From Lysobacter soli (GTDB lineage Bacteria; Pseudomonadota; Gammaproteobacteria; Xanthomonadales; Xanthomonadaceae): DNA of 64,000 bases. Below the pieces are notes generated by a model, which was given only the letters and a program-made list of their open reading frames with translations, made no database searches and had not been told where the DNA came from. A program made the position numbers and the translations under genes. The stretch covers positions 62,001-126,000 of the forward strand of contig NZ_QTJR01000003.1 of the NCBI RefSeq assembly GCF_003382285.1, in the 5' to 3' direction. Positions 35,881 through 44,821 of the stretch are shown piece by piece (positions within the stretch are counted from its first letter, which is position 1; each line of letters starts with the position of its first letter).

Positions 35881-36084
35881 GCGCGTAGCGGCGTCGCTTT
35901 TTCAGGTGCCGCACGTGGAAGTTTGACCGTCCGATCACGCGACAAGGTGTAGACACGCGTTTCACCCTGCGTGGACGGATCGCCCACATGGCGTTCGCGA
36001 TGCGGATGGAGGCGGTTCCCACGCGCACGTTCGTGCCGGATTCGCGTGCGCGTGCGCGATGCATCGTGGCAAGGGCCTGACCCC

Positions 36085-36561
36085 GTGAATCCCGCGATCC
36101 GGCAGTGGACCCGCCATGCCGCGATAGGCTTCGGCGTCGTGGCGCTGTGCTTCGGCACGTATGCGCTGTTCACCGAACCGGGCGTGTGGAAGCGCTTCTG
36201 GCTCGACATCGTCGAGCGGCCTTCGGGACCGATGTCCTTCCGGTTCCTGCTGCAACCGATCATGGCGATCATCGCCGCCTGGAAGGACGGCAAAAAGGAC
36301 GCGGAGACGGGCCGCTCGCCGTATTTCTGGACCGTGATGACAGATCCGGTCCGCCGTCGCGCGCGCCTGCTCGAAGGGCTGGACGCGACGGGCAAGATCC
36401 TCGCGATGGGCCTCGTGATGGACCTCGCCTACCAGGCCTTCGTGCTGAAGCATTTCTATCCGTGGGAGGCGATCGTCGTCGCGCTCCTGCTCGCCTTCGT
36501 TCCGTATCTGCTGCTGCGCGGCGGCTTCGCCCGCCTGCTCGCCCGACGCAAGTCCCACTGA
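36085..36561 (+). CDS. conserved hypothetical membrane protein
   Basis: Protein of 158 residues from GTG 36085 (AAGGG about 9 nt upstream). Membrane segments at about 13-28, 49-65 and 109-145 with a cytoplasmic loop WKDGKKDAETGRSPYFWTVM. No named family recognised. It is 108 nt ahead of the arylsulfatase gene on the same strand and may be co-transcribed; similar small membrane proteins occur beside sulfatases, but a functional link is speculative. Confidence 0.6.
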   Translation: MNPAIRQWTRHAAIGFGVVALCFGTYALFTEPGVWKRFWLDIVERPSGPMSFRFLLQPIMAIIAAWKDGKKDAETGRSPYFWTVMTDPVRRRARLLEGLDATGKILAMGLVMDLAYQAFVLKHFYPWEAIVVALLLAFVPYLLLRGGFARLLARRKSH

Positions 36562-36669
36562 CGAAAGCAGCACGAAGCGCACGAACGACTGGAATCCTGA
36601 CACGCACGCCGCACGACACCTTCCGTCACGGGCGCCACGCGTGCCCACCCCAGCCAGGAGGCTAAGCGC

Positions 36670-39003
36670 ATGGCCAGCAAGCCGTTCAAGGGCGTCATCA
36701 AGCTCGACGTCCGCGATTCCAAACCCGACTGGACGCCATACACATTGGCGAAGGCACCCAAGGGCGCGCCGAACATCCTCATCGTGCTCTACGACGACAC
36801 GGGCCAGGCGGCATGGGAGCCCTACGGCGGTCGCATCAACATGCCGACGTTGCAGAAGCTTGCCGACAACGGCCTGACGTACACGCAATGGCACACGACG
36901 GCGTTGTGCTCGCCGACGCGTTCGACCTTTCTCACCGGCCGCAACCACCACCTCAACGCCATGGCGTGCATCACTGAAGGCGCGCAGGGGTATCCCGGAT
37001 GGAGCGGTCGCCTGCCGGCCGAATGCGCGACCATCGGGCAGGTGCTGCAGGAAAACGGCTTTAGCACGTTCTGGCTCGGCAAGGACCACAACGTGCCCGA
37101 GCAGGACATCGCGACCGGCGCGAGCCGTTCGGAATGGCCCGTGCAGAAGGGCTTCGATCGCTTCTACGGGTTCCTCGGCGGCGAGACCAACCAGTGGTAT
37201 CCGGACCTGGCCGAGGACAACAAATTCATCGACCAGCCGTATTCGCCCGACGAGGGCTATCACCTCTCGCGCGACCTGGTCGACCAGGCGCTGCAGATGA
37301 TCCGCGACCAGAAGGCGAGCAACCCGTCCAAACCGTGGTTCATGTGGCTCTGCCCCGGTGCGAACCATGCGCCGCACCACGCGCCGAAGGAATACATCGA
37401 CAAGTACAAGGGCAAGTTCGACGACGGCTACGAGGCTTATCGCGAGTGGGTGATGGCGCGGATGATCGAGAAAGGCATGTTGCCCGAGGGCACGAAGCTC
37501 ACGCCGATCAATCCCCTGCCCGACGACGTCGCCAATCCGGCCGACGCGGTGCGCCCGTGGGACACGCTCAACGACGACGAGAAGCGGCTGTTCGCGCGCA
37601 TGGCGGAGGTGTACGCCGGTTTCTCCGAATACACCGACGTGCAGGTCGGCCGCCTCATCGACTATCTGGAAGAAAGCGGCCAGCTCGACAACACGCTGGT
37701 GTTCTACTGCGCCGACAACGGCGCCTCGGGCGAAGGCAGCCCCAGCGGCTCGGTCAACGAGAACAAGTTCTTCAACAACTTCCCGGACGAACTGTCCGAG
37801 AACCTGAAGTACCTCGACGTCCTTGGCGGGCAGGAAACCTACAACCACTACCCGACCGGCTGGGCGGTCGCATTCTCCACCCCGTACCAGATGTTCAAGC
37901 GCTACTCCGAGTACGCCGGCGGCACCGCATGCCCGATGGTCATCCACTGGCCCAAGGGCATCAACGCCAAGGGTGAAGTGCGCAACCAGTACCACCACTC
38001 CGTCGACATCGTGCCGACGATCCTCGAGGCGTGCGGCCTGGAAATGCCGAAAACGTATCGCGGCGTCGAGCAGTACCCGCTGTCGGGCGTCTCAATGAAG
38101 TACACCTTCGACGCGAAGCCCGATGCGCCGACGCAGAAGAAGCGCCAGTATTATTCGATGCTCGGCACGCGCGGCATCTGGGAGAACGGCTGGAAAGCCG
38201 CCACCCTGCACGCGCCGCTCACCGGCAAGGGCCATTTCGACCAGGACCAGTGGGAGCTGTACCACGTCGACGAGGATCGCTCCGAATCGACGAACCTGGC
38301 CTCGCAACATCCCGACAAGCTGGACGCACTGATCAAGGCGTGGTTCGACGAAGCCGAGATCAACAAGGTCCTGCCGCTCGACGACCGCAGCGCCGCCGAA
38401 GTGTTGGGCGTCGAACGTCCGACGGAGGAAGAGCCGCGCGAGCGCTACATCTACTACCCCGGCACCTCGCCCGTCCCGGAAGGCGTCGCGGTCAACGTGC
38501 GCGGCCGCTCGTACAAGATCCTGGCAGACATCGAGGTCAAGGACAGCCAGTGCTCCGGCGTGATCTTCGCGCATGGTTCGCGCTTCGGCGGGCACAGCCT
38601 GTTCGTGAAGGACGGCAAGCTGCATTACGTCTACAACTTCCTCGGCATCAAGCCGGAGCAGAAGTTCGTGTCGAAGACGGTGCTGAAACCCGGCAAGTAC
38701 ACGGTCGGCATGGAGTTCACGCGCGAGAAGGCCGGTGAACACGGCGAATCGCTCGGCAGGACGAAGCTGTACGTGAACGACCAGGTGGAAGCCGAAGGCG
38801 ACATGCGCACGCAGCTGGGCAAATTCACGCTGTCCGGCGACGGCCTGTGCATCGGGCGCGACAGCGGCGATGCGGTGAGCGAGGACTACACCTCGCCCGG
38901 CGAGTTCACGGGTGGCGAGATCAAGTTCGTCGGCGTGACGGTCGAGAAGTCGCAGTACCTCGATCTGGAGAAGCTCGCGGCGGCGGCGTTCGCCGTCGAC
39001 TGA
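36670..39003 (+). CDS. arylsulfatase (type I, formylglycine-dependent), no export signal
   Basis: Protein of 777 residues from ATG 36670 with AGGAGG upstream. The sulfatase signature CSPTRSTFLTGR begins at Cys80, the residue converted to formylglycine by an FGE-type enzyme (C-x-P-x-R). Metal ligands are seen in VLYDDTGQ (Asp42/Asp43), and FYCADNGAS and GRNHHLN supply others. The catalytic part ends near residue 560; a beta-sandwich-like C-terminal domain (about 590-770, GRSYKILADIEVKDSQCSGV) follows. It lacks a signal peptide, like Pseudomonas AtsA. Substrate is unknown. The sulfatase-modifying enzyme is not in the window. Confidence 0.92.
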   Translation: MASKPFKGVIKLDVRDSKPDWTPYTLAKAPKGAPNILIVLYDDTGQAAWEPYGGRINMPTLQKLADNGLTYTQWHTTALCSPTRSTFLTGRNHHLNAMACITEGAQGYPGWSGRLPAECATIGQVLQENGFSTFWLGKDHNVPEQDIATGASRSEWPVQKGFDRFYGFLGGETNQWYPDLAEDNKFIDQPYSPDEGYHLSRDLVDQALQMIRDQKASNPSKPWFMWLCPGANHAPHHAPKEYIDKYKGKFDDGYEAYREWVMARMIEKGMLPEGTKLTPINPLPDDVANPADAVRPWDTLNDDEKRLFARMAEVYAGFSEYTDVQVGRLIDYLEESGQLDNTLVFYCADNGASGEGSPSGSVNENKFFNNFPDELSENLKYLDVLGGQETYNHYPTGWAVAFSTPYQMFKRYSEYAGGTACPMVIHWPKGINAKGEVRNQYHHSVDIVPTILEACGLEMPKTYRGVEQYPLSGVSMKYTFDAKPDAPTQKKRQYYSMLGTRGIWENGWKAATLHAPLTGKGHFDQDQWELYHVDEDRSESTNLASQHPDKLDALIKAWFDEAEINKVLPLDDRSAAEVLGVERPTEEEPRERYIYYPGTSPVPEGVAVNVRGRSYKILADIEVKDSQCSGVIFAHGSRFGGHSLFVKDGKLHYVYNFLGIKPEQKFVSKTVLKPGKYTVGMEFTREKAGEHGESLGRTKLYVNDQVEAEGDMRTQLGKFTLSGDGLCIGRDSGDAVSEDYTSPGEFTGGEIKFVGVTVEKSQYLDLEKLAAAAFAVD

Positions 39004-39075
39004 GTCGCACGTTGGCGCCGGCGGCGCGGCAGGTGGCCGCGCCGTCGATGTTCGTGGACTTCCGGGGAGGATCGC

Positions 39076-39900
39076 ATGGAGTCGTTTTCGTCTTCGTTTC
39101 CGTATGCACCGCTGTGGGTGCTTGCGCTGGTCTTCTTCGCCAGCCTGATCCTGGCGCGGGAGCTCGGCGCGTTCGTGCGGGCGCGCCAGGGCCCGAGGGA
39201 AGCCGGCGAGTCCGAAGCATTCGCCATGACGTCGGTGCTGGGGCTGCTCGCGTTGCTGATCGGCTTCACGTTCTCCATCGCGCTCTCGCGTTACGAGGCG
39301 CGCAGGGAGCTGGTGGTGAAGGAAGCCAACGCGATCGGCACCACGTGGTTGCGCATGCAGATGCTGGACGACGTCGACCGCGCGCGCATGGAAGCGCAAC
39401 TGCGGCGTTACGTCGATGCGCGGGTCGCGTTCGGGCAGGCCGAGACGGACGCCGAGGAACTGGCCCAGTACAGGCGTACTGAAGCGCTGCAGACGGAACT
39501 GTGGACCGCGCTGATGTCGGTCATCGCGCCGTTCCGCGATTCGCCGCGCGCCTCGCTGCTGGTGAGCACCACGAATGAGTCCATCGACCTGGCGGCCGAG
39601 CGCTTCGCCACGCGCCAGGCCCATATTCCCAAACGCATCCTGCGCCTGCTCTGGCTGTTCGCGCTGCTCGCCGCGGCGATGGTCGGCTACGAGCGGGCGG
39701 CACATCGCAAATCGACGACGGTGCTCCTGATCCTGTTCACGCTGGCCGCCACGCTGGTGGTCGATCTCGACCGCCCCTCGACGGGAAAGATCAACGTGCC
39801 GCAGCAACCGATGCTCGACCTGCGCGACTCGCTCGGGCCACCTTCGCCGGCGGCGCGCATCCCACGCGTGTCGCCTGCCGGCTCGACGACACAGGAATGA
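39076..39900 (+). CDS. DUF4239 (bestrophin-like) family membrane protein
   Basis: Protein of 274 residues from ATG 39076 (GGAGG upstream). It has membrane helices at about 11-29 and 53-68, then a long cytoplasmic helical part (ARRELVVKEANAIGTTWLRM, EAQLRRYVDARVAFG) and two C-terminal helices (about 192-210, 217-234), ending in a proline-rich tail. This layout and the VxExNAIGT core match DUF4239. Function unknown. It follows the arylsulfatase by 72 nt and may be on its transcript. Confidence 0.75.
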   Translation: MESFSSSFPYAPLWVLALVFFASLILARELGAFVRARQGPREAGESEAFAMTSVLGLLALLIGFTFSIALSRYEARRELVVKEANAIGTTWLRMQMLDDVDRARMEAQLRRYVDARVAFGQAETDAEELAQYRRTEALQTELWTALMSVIAPFRDSPRASLLVSTTNESIDLAAERFATRQAHIPKRILRLLWLFALLAAAMVGYERAAHRKSTTVLLILFTLAATLVVDLDRPSTGKINVPQQPMLDLRDSLGPPSPAARIPRVSPAGSTTQE

Positions 39901-39988
39901 CCGCGCGGCCCGCGCCGTTACGTTGGAAACAGATGGCCTTGCGGTGATCGCATCACCGCCGACACCCTCACCTCTCGTGGAGATCGCC

Positions 39989-40930
39989 ATGCACCGCTCG
40001 CCGTCCACCGTCCGTGCGTTGTTCGCCGTGGTCCTGCTTTCGTCGCTGGCGCTCGTCGAAGCCGCCGCCGATGTACGCCCCTACCCGTCCAGCTTCCGCG
40101 AACGCGAGATGGCCGTCACCGACGGCACGCAGCACGTCCGCATCGGGGGCAAAGGTCCGGCGGTGGTGCTGTTGCACGGCTTCGGCGACACCGGCGACAT
40201 GTGGGAGCCGCTTGCGTCGGTACTGGTGAAGGACCACACCGTGATCGTGCCCGACCTTCGCGGCATGGGGCTGTCGTCGCATCCTGAAACCGGCTACGAG
40301 AAGGCCGCGCAGGCGCGCGATCTCGCCGCGATGCTCGACCAGCTCAAGGTGAAGAAGGTGCAGCTGGTGACGCACGACATCGGCAACATGGTCGGCTATG
40401 CGCTGGCCACGCGCTACCCGGACCGCGTGACGTCCTGGGTCGTCATGGACGCGCCGCTGCCGGGCATGGGCACGTGGGAAGCGCAACTGGTGAACCCGCG
40501 CGTGTGGCATTTCAACTTCCGCGGGCCCGACGTGGAGCGTCTGGTCGCGGGACGCGAGCGCATCCTGCTGGACCGGTTCTACAACGACCTGGGCGGCGAT
40601 CCTTCGCGCATCGACGAAGCCACGCGCCAGCACTACGCGGAACTCTATGCACGCCCAGGCGCGATCCACAACGCGTTCGGCGGGCAGTTCGAGGCGTTCT
40701 CGCGCGATGCAGAAGAGAACAAGGCGACCTTCGCGAAGGCCGGCAAGCTCACCATTCCGGTGCTGGCGATCGGCGGCGACAAGTCCTACGGCGCCAACAT
40801 GAAGACCGAACTGGAGTACGTCGCGACGAACGTCGACGGCGCCGTCATCGAGAACTCCGGCCACTGGATCATGGAAGAACAACCGCAGCAGGCGCTGGAC
40901 GTGATCCTGCCGTTCCTGGCCAGCCACTGA
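39989..40930 (+). CDS. exported alpha/beta hydrolase, dehalogenase/epoxide hydrolase type
   Basis: Protein of 313 residues from ATG 39989 (GGAG 7 nt upstream). Signal peptide about 1-28 (LFAVVLLSSLALVEAAA). The hydrolase fold shows the oxyanion motif LLHGFGDTGDMW and the nucleophile elbow VTHDIGNMVG, where Asp130 replaces the usual serine. That is the pattern of haloalkane or fluoroacetate dehalogenases and epoxide hydrolases. The catalytic His is in NSGHWIMEE. Likely periplasmic detoxification or carbon scavenging; substrate not predictable. Confidence 0.85.
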   Translation: MHRSPSTVRALFAVVLLSSLALVEAAADVRPYPSSFREREMAVTDGTQHVRIGGKGPAVVLLHGFGDTGDMWEPLASVLVKDHTVIVPDLRGMGLSSHPETGYEKAAQARDLAAMLDQLKVKKVQLVTHDIGNMVGYALATRYPDRVTSWVVMDAPLPGMGTWEAQLVNPRVWHFNFRGPDVERLVAGRERILLDRFYNDLGGDPSRIDEATRQHYAELYARPGAIHNAFGGQFEAFSRDAEENKATFAKAGKLTIPVLAIGGDKSYGANMKTELEYVATNVDGAVIENSGHWIMEEQPQQALDVILPFLASH

Positions 40931-40940
40931 GCTACCGCCC

Positions 40941-40969
40941 CAGCGTCCGGGTGTGGCGTCCGGACGCTG
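40941..40969. terminator. hairpin between hydrolase and pga operon
   Basis: Perfect 10-bp stem CAGCGTCCGG / CCGGACGCTG with a 9-nt loop, 11 nt after the hydrolase stop and 80 nt before pgaA. There is no long T-run, so it could be a weak terminator of the hydrolase transcript or an attenuator before pgaA. Confidence 0.45.
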
Positions 40970-41048
40970 TGCCCCACTCGGGTTCATTTCACGCCCGCAT
41001 AACGCCGCTCGGCGCTTCTGGGCCGAGGAACCAAGGTCGGTCCCGCGA

Positions 41049-43067
41049 ATGGACGCTGCAGTTCGACTGGCGTTGTCGTTGCTGCTGTCGGCCATCGCCA
41101 TGGCCGGCGTTCGTGCGGCCGAACGGGATGCATCGCCGTCGTTCGATGCGCGCATGCAGCAGGGACGCGTCCTGCTTCGCGCCGGCGATCGCCACGCTGC
41201 ATTGCGCGAGTTCTCGCTCGCACTCCAGGAGCGTCCCGGCGATCGTGATGCGCGCCGCGCCGTGGCCGACGTGTTGATGGAACTGGGCGCGCCGCAGGCC
41301 GCGGCGCGTGTACTCGGACCGGACGCCGACATCGGCGTGCGCAGCCGCATGGCCGCCGAAGCCGTGCGATGGGGCGCGCAGGTGTCGCTCGATCCGACGC
41401 GTCGCTTCGAGACAACCGATGCCGCGATCGCGACACTGGACGCACTGCTCGTCGAAGCGCGCGCGATGCCGGTGCGTGACGTTGGCCTCGAACGACGGCT
41501 TCAGGGCGACCTCGTCGTCGCGTTGCGCGATCGCGAGCGCTGGGCCGATGCGCTGGCGATGGCCGAAGCGCTGCAGATGGGCGGCCCGCTGCCGCCCTAC
41601 GTGCGGCAGGCGCAGGCCGAGGCGCTGCTCGCGCTGCGTCGGCCGGAAGACGCACTTGTCGCATATCGCGATGTGCTCGCACAGGACGCGACGAACCGCG
41701 AGGCACGCATCGGGCTGTTCTATGCGCAAATCGAGTCGGAGGATTTCGGTGGAGCGTTCGCGACGATCGATGCGCTCGCGGCGAAGTCGACGCCGACCCG
41801 CCGATCCGGCATCTCGCAGCGCCCGAAACCCGATCCCGACTGGCTCGACACGCAGATCCTGTGGTCGCAATCGCGCCGCTACGGCGACATGCCCTACGAA
41901 GCATGGCGCGTGCTCCATCCCATCGCGCAACAGGCGCCGGCCCCGCCGCATCTGCGGCTGGAACAGGGCGAAATCGCGAGCGCGCGCGGCTGGCCGCGCC
42001 TCGCGCACGACGAGATCCGCATCGCGCAGAGCCTCGCACCGGACGACGCCACCATCGGCATCGCGCTGGCGGAGGCGCAATTCAACCGGCGTCAGTGGAG
42101 GGCGGCCGAAGCGCGGGTGCAGTCACTCGCGGCGATCCAACCCGAAAACACGCGACTGCAACGCCTGCAGGACGAAATCGACGCCTACCACGGCGCGCAG
42201 CTGTCGGTGTCGATCCAGCCGCGTCGCGCGGATGGCGGTGGGTCGAACGCGCCGGGCAGCGGACTGACCGCATCCGCACGCGCCTACACGCCACCGCTGG
42301 GCGAGCGCTGGCGACTGCTCGCCGCGGCGGAACGGGAAGTCGACGAACCGGACGACGACCGGCTCACGCGCAACCGTTACGGCGCCGGCATCGAAGGGCG
42401 ATGGCCCGACGTGACGTTCGAACTGGTCGCGTGGTCGAACCACGGCCTGCTGTCGCACGGCGGCGCCGACGCCAGCGTCGAATGGCAACCTGGCGATCAC
42501 TGGACCTTCGGCGCCGGTTACGAGGCGTTTTCATCGGCCACGCCGCTGCGCGCCGTCGAAGCCGGGATTCGCGCCGATGCCGCCAGGGTCAGTGCGACGC
42601 ATGCATGGAGCGAATCGGCCGTGGCGTCGCTGTCGGCGAGCACGCTGGATTTCACGGACGGCAACCGCCGCTGGGAAGGTACGCTCGATTTCGCCAGTGT
42701 CGTCGTCGATCGCCCCGGGCTGGAACTGGTGCTGCGCCCGGCGGTGTACGCGTCGAAGAACTCGCTGCGCGACGCGCCGTATTTCAATCCCGAGCGCGAC
42801 CGTTCGGTGTCGCTCACGGCCGACCTGCGCCATCGCCTGTGGCGCCGGTACGAACGCAGCCTGGGGCAACGGCTCATCGCGACGATCGGCGATTACTGGC
42901 AATCCGGTTACGGGCACGATGCCGTCGGCAGCATCGAGTACGGACAGGTCTACCGGCACGATCCGCGCACCGAATGGCAGTACGGCGTGGCGTGCGGCTG
43001 GCAGGCCTACGACGGCGACATGGAGCGCTCGGTGAGCCTCTACGTGCGCCTGGACCATAGGTTCTGA
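41049..43067 (+). CDS. pgaA: PgaA-like outer-membrane porin for poly-GlcNAc export
   Basis: Protein of 672 residues from ATG 41049 with a signal peptide (LALSLLLSAIAMAGVRAA). TPR-type helical repeats run from about 30 to 360 (RMQQGRVLLRAGDRHAALRE, RQAQAEALLALRRPEDALVA), followed by a C-terminal 16-strand beta barrel (about 400-672) ending in the aromatic LYVRLDHRF. PgaA docks deacetylated PNAG and lets it leave the cell. It is shorter than E. coli PgaA (about 800 residues), mainly in the TPR part. First gene of pgaABCD. Confidence 0.92.
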   Translation: MDAAVRLALSLLLSAIAMAGVRAAERDASPSFDARMQQGRVLLRAGDRHAALREFSLALQERPGDRDARRAVADVLMELGAPQAAARVLGPDADIGVRSRMAAEAVRWGAQVSLDPTRRFETTDAAIATLDALLVEARAMPVRDVGLERRLQGDLVVALRDRERWADALAMAEALQMGGPLPPYVRQAQAEALLALRRPEDALVAYRDVLAQDATNREARIGLFYAQIESEDFGGAFATIDALAAKSTPTRRSGISQRPKPDPDWLDTQILWSQSRRYGDMPYEAWRVLHPIAQQAPAPPHLRLEQGEIASARGWPRLAHDEIRIAQSLAPDDATIGIALAEAQFNRRQWRAAEARVQSLAAIQPENTRLQRLQDEIDAYHGAQLSVSIQPRRADGGGSNAPGSGLTASARAYTPPLGERWRLLAAAEREVDEPDDDRLTRNRYGAGIEGRWPDVTFELVAWSNHGLLSHGGADASVEWQPGDHWTFGAGYEAFSSATPLRAVEAGIRADAARVSATHAWSESAVASLSASTLDFTDGNRRWEGTLDFASVVVDRPGLELVLRPAVYASKNSLRDAPYFNPERDRSVSLTADLRHRLWRRYERSLGQRLIATIGDYWQSGYGHDAVGSIEYGQVYRHDPRTEWQYGVACGWQAYDGDMERSVSLYVRLDHRF

Positions 43068-43069
43068 CG

Positions 43070-44821
43070 ATGAAGCGCTTCGGCTACTGCATCGCATCTC
43101 TGCTCGTCTTCGTCGCGATGATCGCGGGCAGCGCGCTGCATGCGGCCAAACCCCGCAACGGCGACGGAACCGCGTTCGTGGCCATCGCGCTCCACGACGT
43201 GGTGGACACGCCCGCCCAGCTTGACGAAGACAGCATCACGAGCGACCGCTTCGTCGCGTTGCTGGAATGGCTCACCGGCAACGGCTGGACGGCGGTGTCG
43301 CTGGACGATATCGATCGCGCGCGACGCGGCATCGCGCCGTTGCCGCCCAAGGCGGTGCTCATTACCGTCGATGACGGGCTCGCCAGCGCCTACACGCGCG
43401 TGTATCCGCTGGCGCTGGCATACCGCGTGCCCGTCGTCGTGGCGCTGGTCGGCGCGTGGATGGACGTTCCTGCGGACGGCACGGTTCGCTACGGCGAACG
43501 CACCCTGCCCCGTTCGGCATTCATCAGCTGGAGACAGGCGCGCGAAATGCAGGCATCGGGCTGGGTGGAATTCGCCTCGCACAGCGATGCGCTGCACACC
43601 GTGGTGCGCGCCAATCCGCAAGGCAACCTCCTGCCGGCCGGGCAGAACCGCATTTTCTCCGACGGCGCTTACGAGGGCGACGACGCGTTCCGCGCACGCA
43701 TCCGCGCCGACCTGTTGCGCTCGCGGGAGCGGATGCGCGTGGAACTGCGTCGCGAGCCGCGCGCGCTCGTGTGGCCGTACGGTCGCTACAACGAGGAAAC
43801 GCTTGCGATCGCGAAGGAGATCGGCTTCGCCTTCGCCATGACGCTGGAACCCGGGCCGGCCGACGCAACGCGGCCGTTCGCGATCGAACGTTTCCTCCCC
43901 ACGGGCGACCCGGACCTGTCGACGTGGGTGTCGAACCTGCGGCTGCGCGACCCGTGGCCCTCTGCGCGCCGCGTCGTCGCGATCGATCCCGCGCAGCTGG
44001 TCGGCGGCGACGCCACGGAGACCGATGCCCGACTCGGTCGCGCGATCGAGCGCCTCGTCGCGCTCGGCGCCACGCACGCGATGCTCGACGCGGGTACGGT
44101 GTCGGCGGACGGGCGGCTGGACTCCACATGGTTCCCCAATGCCCAGCTGCCAGTGCGCGCCGACGTCTTGGGGCGATTCGCGGCGCAGATGCGTGCGCGC
44201 GCCGGCGTGGACGTCATCGTCCGCCTGCCGCATGCGGCCGTGCTGCGCCGCGTTGGCGATCCGCAGCGTGCAGTCGCGCTGTATCGCGACCTCGCCGTCC
44301 ACGTGCCATTCGAGGGCCTGGTGCTGGAAGACGTGCCTTCGCTGGACAACGCGACCGCACGGGCGGACGAGTCTCCATGGGACGTCGCACGGCGGCGCGA
44401 GGCCGAACGCTTCACCGGCTGGCCGGACGCCGATGCGACGGCGATGCGTGCCTTCCTCGCGGCAGAACGCATGCGACCGGGCCTGCAGGCGTACTGGCTG
44501 GCGCCGGAGGGTCACGGTTTCGATCGTCCTTCGTCGCTCGCCGAAGTGACGCTGGTTCCGCGAACGCCCGACGCAACCACTGACGATGCCGCACCGCCTC
44601 CCGCATTCGCGCGACGGGTCGGTCTTTTCCTGCGCATGCCAGACGCGTCGTCGCGCTCGACGCACGACCTCGCGCTATCGGCACGTACGTTCCAGATCAA
44701 CGGCGGCACCGTGATCGCGTGGGGCCCTGACGATGCGCTTGCAACGCCCGCGGACGCGCAGGCAATCGCGCCATTCGTATCCGCGCGGCGCTTCCCACCC
44801 GTGCAGGATCGCGTGCCATGA
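43070..44821 (+). CDS. pgaB: PgaB, poly-beta-1,6-N-acetylglucosamine N-deacetylase
   Basis: Protein of 583 residues starting 2 nt after pgaA. Signal peptide 1-26 (LLVFVAMIAGSALHA); the lipobox Cys of E. coli PgaB is not obvious. The N-terminal CE4 deacetylase domain (about 35-270) has catalytic Asp101-Asp102 (LITVDDG) and metal ligands His171 and His176 (SHSDALH). The C-terminal glycoside hydrolase-like domain (about 310-580) includes DVIVRLPHAAVL and LVLEDVPSLDN. It partly deacetylates PNAG, which is needed for export. Compared with E. coli PgaB (672 residues), the C-terminal domain is shorter. Confidence 0.93.
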   Translation: MKRFGYCIASLLVFVAMIAGSALHAAKPRNGDGTAFVAIALHDVVDTPAQLDEDSITSDRFVALLEWLTGNGWTAVSLDDIDRARRGIAPLPPKAVLITVDDGLASAYTRVYPLALAYRVPVVVALVGAWMDVPADGTVRYGERTLPRSAFISWRQAREMQASGWVEFASHSDALHTVVRANPQGNLLPAGQNRIFSDGAYEGDDAFRARIRADLLRSRERMRVELRREPRALVWPYGRYNEETLAIAKEIGFAFAMTLEPGPADATRPFAIERFLPTGDPDLSTWVSNLRLRDPWPSARRVVAIDPAQLVGGDATETDARLGRAIERLVALGATHAMLDAGTVSADGRLDSTWFPNAQLPVRADVLGRFAAQMRARAGVDVIVRLPHAAVLRRVGDPQRAVALYRDLAVHVPFEGLVLEDVPSLDNATARADESPWDVARRREAERFTGWPDADATAMRAFLAAERMRPGLQAYWLAPEGHGFDRPSSLAEVTLVPRTPDATTDDAAPPPAFARRVGLFLRMPDASSRSTHDLALSARTFQINGGTVIAWGPDDALATPADAQAIAPFVSARRFPPVQDRVP

